Positions 1 to 5,706 of a DNA stretch of 8,769 bases are shown here, piece after piece (within the stretch, counting starts at the first letter, position 1; every line of letters begins with the position of its first letter). The translations under genes were made by a program, and so were the position numbers. Source of the stretch: a bacterium (GTDB lineage: Bacteria > Coprothermobacterota > Coprothermobacteria > Coprothermobacterales > JAADFF01); the NCBI GenBank assembly GCA_027063755.1, contig JAMORD010000074.1, forward strand, positions 1-8,769. Direction: 5' to 3'. Under the pieces are notes generated by a model. It searched no databases. It saw only the letters and a program-made list of their open reading frames with translations, and was not told the origin of the DNA.

Positions 1-988
1 TACTCCAACTTCCCCCAAGTCTCTCCCAGCGAAAACGGTTGATACCCTCACCTATCAGCCTCAGTGCCATAAGACCATACTCCACCAAAAGGTCTTTTCT
101 ACTTACCACTTCGTATGTCCTCCGAACATCTCCTACAAGATAGTTGTTGATCGTAGGCAGATTTTCATATCTCACAAAGTTCACAAAGCCCCATGCCGAT
201 ATCCCCACCCCAACATAAAAGTCTTGATGCCAATACACAATATTATGTTGGCTCTTGTATCCCGGTAGGGCAAAGTTTGATATCTCGTAATGGTGATATC
301 CCATATCTCTCATAAAGGCATACAGCCATACCATATCCTCATATAAAGTATCTTCCGCCACAGGTTCCCACTTACCACCACGAATGAGAGAATAGGCCAT
401 CGTTCCCTCGTGTATATCCATCATATACACAGACATATGGTTAGGTTTCATGTCTACAATCGTCTCAATGTCTTTTCTAAACGGCACAGACACACCATAG
501 GGCAGATAAGTAGGATAAATCATATCCACATTGAAATTCATGCCACTTTCCGCAAGGCACCCTATGGCCCTAAGAGAATCTTTGGCTGTATGTTTTCTGT
601 TCCAAGCAGACAAGAGTTCATCACTGAGCGTTTGCACACCAACAGACACCCGGTTTATACCCATAGATGTGACATGGGAGAGCCAATCACGAGATATGTC
701 TTCAGGATTAGCTTCAATGGTAAATTCCACAGGAGTTCCCCACTTGCGCACCTTTGATGCAATCTTATCAATAAGAGAAAGGGGCAATGCCGATGGGGTC
801 CCACCACCAATATATGCCGTATACAAGGTGGCATCAGGCAATGCCTGATGCCACCAATCTATTTCTTCAAGTAGCCTATCCACATACTGTCTTTCAATAT
901 CCTTCTTAAGCAGAGGATATGAGACAAAGTCACAATATGCACATTTGTAGCGACAAAATGGAACATGTATATACAGAGATAGCCTCAA
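1..988 (-). CDS. hemW: Radical SAM heme chaperone HemW (C-terminus cut by window edge)
   Basis: This is the first 329 residues of a HemN/HemW-family radical SAM protein. HemW carries heme to target proteins and differs from coproporphyrinogen dehydrogenase HemN. The 4Fe-4S ligands are Cys12, Cys16 and Cys19 in [10 protein letters not shown]; the residue two after the last Cys is Phe, as in HemW, not Cys as in HemN. Further marks are GGGTP (61-65), the EANPED strand (92-97), [10 protein letters not shown] (110-119), HYEISNFA (233-240) and the HNxxYW heme-binding signature (248-253). The usual D-L-I-Y-G-L-P-G-Q motif is altered after DMIY (155-158). The start is TTG at 988, fixed by GGAGGT five bases upstream. 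It overlaps the lepA stop as TTGA, so translation is probably coupled. Roughly 50-60 C-terminal residues should lie beyond position 1. I see no frameshift. Confidence 0.9.
   Translation of the reverse strand, partial: MRLSLYIHVPFCRYKCAYCDFVSYPLLKKDIERQYVDRLLEEIDWWHQALPDATLYTAYIGGGTPSALPLSLIDKIASKVRKWGTPVEFTIEANPEDISRDWLSHVTSMGINRVSVGVQTLSDELLSAWNRKHTAKDSLRAIGCLAESGMNFNVDMIYPTYLPYGVSVPFRKDIETIVDMKPNHMSVYMMDIHEGTMAYSLIRGGKWEPVAEDTLYEDMVWLYAFMRDMGYHHYEISNFALPGYKSQHNIVYWHQDFYVGVGISAWGFVNFVRYENLPTINNYLVGDVRRTYEVVSRKDLLVEYGLMALRLIGEGINRFRWERLGGSWS
827..855. repeat. Perfect 14-bp inverted repeat with 1-nt centre inside hemW
   Basis: The left arm GGTGGCATCAGGCA (827-840) is the exact reverse complement of the right arm at 842-855, with a single A at 841. 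Pairing stops at the next outer bases (A826, A856). The DNA is a 29-bp near-palindrome, and a transcript of either strand could form a strong hairpin. It encodes residues around [10 protein letters not shown] of HemW. The spacing between the LLEEID helix and IGGGTP matches ordinary HemW proteins as I remember them, so it does not look like an inserted element. It is too deep in the gene to be a terminator with a U-tract, and none follows. Confidence 0.9.
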
Positions 989-2784
989 TCTTTACCTCCC
1001 CCACTATCAACTTTTAGCACCTCAAGAAATGCCTCTTGAGGTATACTAATACGGCCAAACTTCTTCATACGCTTCTTACCCTCTTTTTGTTTCTGGAGGA
1101 GTTTCTTCTTTCTACTGACATCTCCACCATAACACTTGGCAAGCACATCTTTTCTCAAAGGTCTAATATTTTCACGGGCAACAATGCGACCCCCAACTTT
1201 CGCCTGAAGTGCTATCTCAAACAACTGTCTGGGTATAACCTTTTTCAGTCTCAAGAGCACCTCTCTTGCCCTTCTCGTTGCATAGTCCTTAGGGGCCACA
1301 AACGACAAGGCATCAACTGGTTTTCCGTTGACAAGTATTTCCACTTTGACAACATCAGCAGGTCTATAACCAAGGAAATCATAGTCAAAGGAGGCAAAAC
1401 CACGAGAAACAGATTTTAGCTGGTCAAAGAAATCAAGAATAATCTCAGCATATGGAAGATCAAAGGTTAGGTGCACCCTGTTTTCAGATGGATACTCCAT
1501 GTGCACCATAACACCTCTACGGTTATGTGCCAGCTGCATTACAGGGCCAACATAGTCGTTGGGCACAATGATCTCTCCTCTAACATATGGCTCTTCTATA
1601 AGCTCTATTTCGGCAGGATCAGGAAAATCTGCCGGACTGTGTGCTTCTATAACCTCTCCATTTTTCTTGGTAATACGATAAATAACATTAGGTGTTGTAA
1701 TAACAAGCTCAAGGTCAAATTCTCTCTCAAGTCTCTCCCTAACAATCTCCATATGAAGAAGTCCCAAGAAACCACACCTAAAGCCAGGCCCAAGTGCCGG
1801 TGAGTTTTCTGGTTGGAAAAATAGAGCAGCATCATTCAGTGCCAGTTTCTGGAGGGCATCTCTAAGTTTTTCAAAATCCTCACTCTCCACAGGATACAAA
1901 CCGGCAAACACCATCGGTTTAACTTTTCTAAACCCCGGAATAGGCTCGCTGGCAGGATTCTGGGCCGATGTTACCGTATCACCAACCTGGGCATCACGAA
2001 TATTTTTAATTGTTGCTGCAATCCATCCAACCTCACCGGGGCCAAGTTCATCTGTCTGAACCATTTCAGGCCTAAAGATACCTAGCTCATTAACTTCATA
2101 TTCACTGCCTGTTGCCATGAGCTTTATCTTCATTCCCTTGCGTATAACCCCGTCAAAGACACGGACATAGATAATGACACCACGGTAATTATCGTATTTA
2201 CTATCAAATATGAGAGCCCTCAGAGGTTTTTCTGGCTCACCGCTGGGAGCAGGTATTCTCTCCTTTATAGCCTCTATCAGTTCATCTACTCCCCATCCCA
2301 TCTTAGCAGAGACTAATATAGCATCTGATGTATCTATACCGATAAGGTCTTCTATCTCCTGTTTAACCCTATCGGGGTCAGCTGCTGGAAGGTCTATCTT
2401 ATTAATAACGGGTATAATCTCCAAATCATTTTCTATTGCCTTATACGCATGGGCCAGCGTCTGAGCTTCTACACCCTGGGTGGCATCTACAACAAGAAGA
2501 GCCCCCTCACATGAGGCAAGGGCACGGGACACCTCATAAGAAAAATCCACATGGCCAGGGGTATCAATGATATTAAAACGGAAACCATCTATATCAAGCG
2601 ATACAGGATGAGACTTAATGGTTATTCCCCTTTCCCTCTCAAGATCCATTTGGTCAAGATATTGCTCTATATTTTGGGCTTTCCTATTGCCAGCCCTTTC
2701 CAAAAATCTATCTGCCAGCGTAGATTTTCCATGGTCTATATGGGCGATTATAGAAAATGTCCTTATTTTATCCATCGGAAACAT
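985..2784 (-). CDS. lepA: Elongation factor 4 (LepA), ribosomal back-translocase GTPase
   Basis: This 599-residue protein has the family's normal length. EF4 is a translational GTPase that binds ribosomes and has been linked to back-translocation and to 30S assembly. G1 is AHIDHGKST (14-22), the switch I motif is RGITIKS (52-58), G3 is DTPGH (74-78), G4 is NKID (128-131) and G5 is SAK (159-161). The later EF-G-like domains and the EF4-specific C-terminal domain ([20 protein letters not shown], and [15 protein letters not shown] near the end) are intact. The first ATG (2784) is chosen because GAGGTGAT sits five bases upstream; the second ATG at 2775 would be 14 bases away. The gene overlaps coaBC by 17 bp upstream and hemW by 4 bp downstream, so all three are probably one operon. 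Placement of lepA just before hemW is common in bacteria, for example in Firmicutes. Confidence 0.97.
   Translation of the reverse strand: MFPMDKIRTFSIIAHIDHGKSTLADRFLERAGNRKAQNIEQYLDQMDLERERGITIKSHPVSLDIDGFRFNIIDTPGHVDFSYEVSRALASCEGALLVVDATQGVEAQTLAHAYKAIENDLEIIPVINKIDLPAADPDRVKQEIEDLIGIDTSDAILVSAKMGWGVDELIEAIKERIPAPSGEPEKPLRALIFDSKYDNYRGVIIYVRVFDGVIRKGMKIKLMATGSEYEVNELGIFRPEMVQTDELGPGEVGWIAATIKNIRDAQVGDTVTSAQNPASEPIPGFRKVKPMVFAGLYPVESEDFEKLRDALQKLALNDAALFFQPENSPALGPGFRCGFLGLLHMEIVRERLEREFDLELVITTPNVIYRITKKNGEVIEAHSPADFPDPAEIELIEEPYVRGEIIVPNDYVGPVMQLAHNRRGVMVHMEYPSENRVHLTFDLPYAEIILDFFDQLKSVSRGFASFDYDFLGYRPADVVKVEILVNGKPVDALSFVAPKDYATRRAREVLLRLKKVIPRQLFEIALQAKVGGRIVARENIRPLRKDVLAKCYGGDVSRKKKLLQKQKEGKKRMKKFGRISIPQEAFLEVLKVDSGGGKD
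994..999 (-). promoter_or_regulatory. Ribosome binding site of hemW
   Basis: GGAGGT on the minus strand, inside the last codons of lepA, lies five bases before TTG at 988. No ATG or GTG in the same frame lies nearby, so this site decides the non-ATG start of hemW. Confidence 0.8.
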
Positions 2785-3979
2785 GTTTTATCACCTCTCG
2801 CCATATACTTCTACTTATATCTCGCTTTGTACCATATGGTATATGCCTCTTTGCACCATCTTTAAATATAACATAGACCTCGTTATAATCACTACCAAAG
2901 CCTATTTCTTTTCTTGAAACATCATTGTAAACAATAGCATCTATGCCTTTATCATTCATCTTCTTTACAGCCCGCTCAACACCGGCCGTAGCCTCGGCAG
3001 AAAATCCAACAACATATACATCAGGATACTGGGCCTTTACTGTCTTTACAACATCGGGAGCAGGAGAAAGACGTATAACCATATCACCTTGACGTCTATT
3101 GAGTTTTCCTTCATGATGTTCGGGAATAAAATCACCCACGGCAGCTGACATGATAAGCATATCGGCATGTTGTAGATGCTCTTTCAACAAATCCATAAGG
3201 TCGTAAGCCGTATCAAAGAATTCTACTTTCGCAAAATGTGGTGCATCTACATAGCTACTCTTACCCAGAAGCAATATGACATTCGCCCCTAAAATCCAAG
3301 CCTCTCTTGCAAGTTCATACCCCATTTTTCCAGAAGATGGATTTGATATAAACCTTACATCGTCAATAAAATGTCGCGTAGGACCCGCTGTTATCACAAC
3401 TGTTTTTCCCTTAAGAGGTTTGGACTCCACCATGGCATACTCCACATAATCAATAATCTTATCTACTTCAGGAAAACGGCCCTTTCCTGTATCGCCACAT
3501 GCAAGATACCCACTATCTGGAGGCACTACAATATGCCCAGAATAAGATTCAGCAGTTTCTAAATTTCTCTGGGTTGAGGGATGCTCATACATGGCCGTAT
3601 TCATGGCAGGAACAAGTACAACCGATCCCGTAAAGGCAAGATATGTATCAAGAACTATATTATCAGCCATACCTGAAACCATTTTAGCAAGCGTATTAGC
3701 AGTGAGAGGTGCCATAACCATTACATCACCCCACTTTGCCGCTTCAACATGAGAAGCCCTTTTCCACTCTGGGTGGTCATCACCACGCATAACGAAGTTT
3801 CCACTAAGAGATTCCAATGTTCTAAAACCAATAAATTCCTCTGCTTTAGGTGTCATAAGTACTTGTACAGAGGCACCAAGTTTATGCATAGTACTTGTCA
3901 GATATGCCCCTTTATAGGCGGCTATACCACCTGTTATAGCATGCAGTATATGTTTTCCTTCCCACCTTTTATCCACCAT
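2768..3979 (-). CDS. coaBC: Bifunctional phosphopantothenoylcysteine decarboxylase / phosphopantothenate-cysteine ligase
   Basis: This 403-residue fusion enzyme makes 4'-phosphopantetheine in coenzyme A synthesis. CoaB joins cysteine to phosphopantothenate using CTP; CoaC then decarboxylates the product with FMN. The N-terminal CoaC flavoprotein domain shows ITGGIAAYK (15-23), catalytic His77 in ASHVE, PAMN (124-127) and Cys161 in ACGDTGKGR. The CoaB domain begins near 190: TAGPT (197-201), Asn213 in [15 protein letters not shown] (279-283), Lys292 and [17 protein letters not shown] (352-368). These match the known catalytic positions of E. coli Dfp. The frame stays open upstream to 4114, but the start at ATG 3979 has AGGGGG five bases before it, while ATG 3997 has no such site and longer versions would run through padR. 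It is the first gene of the coaBC-lepA-hemW operon. Confidence 0.95.
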   Translation of the reverse strand: MVDKRWEGKHILHAITGGIAAYKGAYLTSTMHKLGASVQVLMTPKAEEFIGFRTLESLSGNFVMRGDDHPEWKRASHVEAAKWGDVMVMAPLTANTLAKMVSGMADNIVLDTYLAFTGSVVLVPAMNTAMYEHPSTQRNLETAESYSGHIVVPPDSGYLACGDTGKGRFPEVDKIIDYVEYAMVESKPLKGKTVVITAGPTRHFIDDVRFISNPSSGKMGYELAREAWILGANVILLLGKSSYVDAPHFAKVEFFDTAYDLMDLLKEHLQHADMLIMSAAVGDFIPEHHEGKLNRRQGDMVIRLSPAPDVVKTVKAQYPDVYVVGFSAEATAGVERAVKKMNDKGIDAIVYNDVSRKEIGFGSDYNEVYVIFKDGAKRHIPYGTKRDISRSIWREVIKHVSDG

Positions 3980-4022
3980 TAACGCCCCCTTTTTCATATG
4001 ATACACTACAGAAAAGGGAGGG
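3980..4022. promoter_or_regulatory. Divergent coaBC/padR intergenic region with overlapping promoter candidates
   Basis: Only 43 bp separate the coaBC start from the padR ATG at 4023, so both promoters and any operator must lie here or inside the genes. TATGAT (3997-4002, plus) and TATCAT (4003-3998, minus) are overlapping -10 candidates about 20 bases from each start. I see no good -35 for either. The gap is nearly mirror-symmetric: CCCTTTTTC (3987-3995) faces GAAAAGGG (4011-4018), an inverted repeat with one base missing in one arm. Part of this symmetry comes from the two ribosome binding sites. A PadR autoregulatory operator is plausible but not shown. Confidence 0.4.
4016..4022 (+). promoter_or_regulatory. 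Ribosome binding site of padR
   Basis: GGGAGGG touches the in-frame ATG at 4023, leaving no spacer, but is six bases from the in-frame GTG at 4029. The spacing therefore favours GTG. Confidence 0.6.
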
Positions 4023-4028
4023 ATGTTT

Positions 4029-4403
4029 GTGCCAGGAAGACGAGGATCTGGACGAGGAATGCGATGGGGAGGATACGGTGGATGGTTTCTAAAGCTTCTA
4101 CTTCTCTTACTCATAAGAAGGGAACCATCTCATGGATATGATCTTGCAGCCAAATTGGCCCCATTCGGATATACAGTGCAAGGCAGGGGCGGCATGGGAC
4201 CTATTTATCGTGTACTACGAGAACTGGAAATGGAAGGGCTCATTGTATCTTCTTGGGAAACACCAGGACCAATGGGAGGTCCTGCACGAAGAATATATAC
4301 TATCACTCCTCTCGGCGAACAAACCCTCCGTATGTGGATAGAAGAGCTAAAAAGTCAGAGAGATATGATAGATAACATATTAAAGTTATATGAAGGTGTG
4401 TGA
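4029..4403 (+). CDS. PadR-family winged-helix transcriptional regulator
   Basis: This protein has 124 residues from GTG, or 126 from ATG at 4023. PadR proteins are dimeric DNA-binding repressors that often control transporters, stress genes or themselves. Numbered from the ATG, a Gly/Arg-rich leader (1-21) precedes LKLLLLLLIRREPSHGYDLAAKL (23-45), the first PadR helices with the SHGYDL signature. The recognition region is GPIYRVLRELEMEGLI (59-74), the wing is RRIYTITPLGEQTL (89-102), and the last helix MWIEELKSQRDMIDNIL is the usual dimerisation helix. Length is normal for the short PadR class without a long C-terminal domain. It is divergent from coaBC and ends one base from the CCA end of the opposing tRNA. 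The target is unknown; autoregulation or control of the divergent operon are possible. Confidence 0.85.
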   Translation: MPGRRGSGRGMRWGGYGGWFLKLLLLLLIRREPSHGYDLAAKLAPFGYTVQGRGGMGPIYRVLRELEMEGLIVSSWETPGPMGGPARRIYTITPLGEQTLRMWIEELKSQRDMIDNILKLYEGV

Positions 4404-4404
4404 G

Positions 4405-4494
4405 TGGCGGAGGGAGCGGGACTCGAACCCGCATGGCCGGAAGGCCACCCTCGGCTTTCGAGGCCGGGCCCTTAGCCAATTCGGGCATCCCTCC
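4405..4494 (-). tRNA. tRNA-Ser(CGA), CCA encoded
   Basis: Read on the minus strand, the acceptor GGAGGGA (4494-4488) pairs with TCCCTCC (4415-4409), followed by discriminator G and encoded CCA (4407-4405). The D stem is CCC/GGG. The anticodon loop is CTCGAAA with anticodon CGA at 4460-4458, reading UCG. The long variable arm TGGCC-TTCC-GGCCA and discriminator G are serine identity features. The T arm is GCGGG-TTCGAGT-CCCGC. The anticodon stem has four Watson-Crick pairs plus a C-A mismatch at the outermost position (27-43). Without CCA the gene is 87 bases. Confidence 0.96.
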
Positions 4495-4505
4495 ACCGAG
4501 TATGT

Positions 4506-4514
4506 ATTATAACA
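4506..4514 (-). promoter_or_regulatory. Extended -10 promoter of tRNA-Ser
   Basis: The minus strand reads TGTTATAAT, a perfect TATAAT (4511-4506) with the extended TGn element (4514-4512). It sits 11 bases before the mature tRNA 5' end, which would leave a leader of about 4-5 bases. No good -35 is seen at 16-18 bp, as often in extended -10 promoters. The TATAAT overlaps the TAA stop codon (4509-4507) of the preceding gene. Confidence 0.65.
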
Positions 4515-5706
4515 CATCACTTGATAAAGCCTGTTCATAGGCTTTTCTGAAATACTCTTCCCCTTTTCTCTTGACAGATAATACAAGTTCCTCATCGGCA
4601 ACTGCCGTTATAAGAAACATTGATAGGGCCATTACCTTACGGGCTCTTAGTGCTCTCTTATACCCCTTTTCACTTTTGTATAGTTCATAGGTCTCTTTAT
4701 ACACACTAAGCTTCTCTAACCACCATCTATCTTCGGACATGACAGGTAATATGTCATGGCTCTTATAATAAGCAAACAATACCTGAAATAATTCATCAGA
4801 TGTAGGAATGGGAACAGAAACCTCATCAAGCATTGGTGAAACCGTCTCTTCTCGTAGAACTTCATCATTAGAAATCTGGGGGAAATACCGCCTTATATAG
4901 GAAACAGGAGTAATCATTCCTGCAATAGGAACAGTAGAAAAATCAAAGTACTCTTCTACATTCTCTAGCAATGTATCTCTAATCTTTTCTACATCGGCAG
5001 AAGATGCATATAGCAACAGATAACTTTTCCTTCTCAAATGCTTGATTTCTTCCAGATGCTCTCTAATAAAGGTCAGTTCTGTATCAATAATACTAGCCAG
5101 AGCAGTTAGAGCCTTGGCAAAGTCTTCATCACCTGCTGTCTTTGATGCCAATGCTTTTATAGATTCATATTCTGATATAAGTCTTTTATATAAATCTTCT
5201 CCACCATCACCCAGTGCAAACTTAGCACTCTTCCTGATATTGCTTAGTGCTGTTGTCAATAAACCGATATTTTCAGCGATGAGTCCTTCCGATTCATACA
5301 CCCTTAACATAGAAAGTATGCGAAGTATGTGTGTAATCTCCCTTTTAGTAGGAGGAGTCTTATAAAATGTTGCAATCTCAACCAAAATATCGGAAATGAT
5401 AAATAAAAATAATCTTCCATATAGAGTTAACTCATACATACCCCGACTACGCTTTAAAAGTAAGTTCTTAATGGCTATATCTATGACCTCATTTACGCCC
5501 TCCGAAAAACCATACCGCTTTTCAAATTCGGTAAGAATAAAATGCTCATCAACCAGCAACGAGGATATATTTCCCATCAAAACAATATGAAGTAATCTAA
5601 CAACATCTATAAAACGAGAACTTCTAATAATCTTCCCCCAGTTGTGTAATTGTTCCCAGCTGTCGCTATACCGTTTTAGTAGATCCGTAAATGTTATGTT
5701 ATTCAA
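4507..5706 (-). CDS. Hypothetical helical protein after the SMC gene; possible MukF/MksF-like kleisin
   Basis: This 399-residue protein is not firmly recognised. Residues about 30-110 look like a winged helix: helices in FIDVVRLLHIVLMG and VNEVIDIAIKNLLLKR, then a wing-like GMYELTLYGRLFLF. Residues 120-250 are helical with few prolines. A Pro-containing acidic linker follows (SPMLDEVSVPIPTSDELF, 290-307), then a charged helical C-terminus. MukF (about 440 residues) has the same broad layout, including a winged helix ending in YRLTPLG, a helical bundle, an acidic linker and a C-terminal domain. Position just after an SMC ATPase supports a kleisin role, but this is inference. The start TTG at 5706 has GGAGGT eight bases upstream and overlaps the SMC gene by 8 bp. 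The frame stays open to 5814, but the upstream part reads through the end of the SMC gene. No signal peptide or membrane segment is convincing. Confidence 0.75.
   Translation of the reverse strand: MNNITFTDLLKRYSDSWEQLHNWGKIIRSSRFIDVVRLLHIVLMGNISSLLVDEHFILTEFEKRYGFSEGVNEVIDIAIKNLLLKRSRGMYELTLYGRLFLFIISDILVEIATFYKTPPTKREITHILRILSMLRVYESEGLIAENIGLLTTALSNIRKSAKFALGDGGEDLYKRLISEYESIKALASKTAGDEDFAKALTALASIIDTELTFIREHLEEIKHLRRKSYLLLYASSADVEKIRDTLLENVEEYFDFSTVPIAGMITPVSYIRRYFPQISNDEVLREETVSPMLDEVSVPIPTSDELFQVLFAYYKSHDILPVMSEDRWWLEKLSVYKETYELYKSEKGYKRALRARKVMALSMFLITAVADEELVLSVKRKGEEYFRKAYEQALSSDVL

Noticed and set aside
410-848. Two overlapping plus-strand open frames opposite hemW
   Set aside because: They are shadows of the hemW frame, with no ribosome site and low-complexity translations.
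2830-2842. 12-bp palindrome TACCATATGGTA in coaBC
   Set aside because: Expected about once or twice by chance; it simply encodes part of the HIPYGT stretch.
3980-4114. A 45-residue N-terminal extension of CoaBC
   Set aside because: It would be antisense to padR, is Pro/Arg-rich and unlike CoaBC, while ATG 3979 has a well-spaced ribosome site.
4405-4494. The tRNA-Ser as an attachment site of an integrated element carrying the SMC cluster
   Set aside because: No integrase gene and no repeat of the tRNA 3' end is seen in the window; the cluster lies on the 5' side of the tRNA, whereas integration usually duplicates the 3' end.
4303-4601. Short minus-strand open frames crossing the tRNA
   Set aside because: They read through the tRNA-Ser gene and have no start signal; this is chance coding over a structural RNA.
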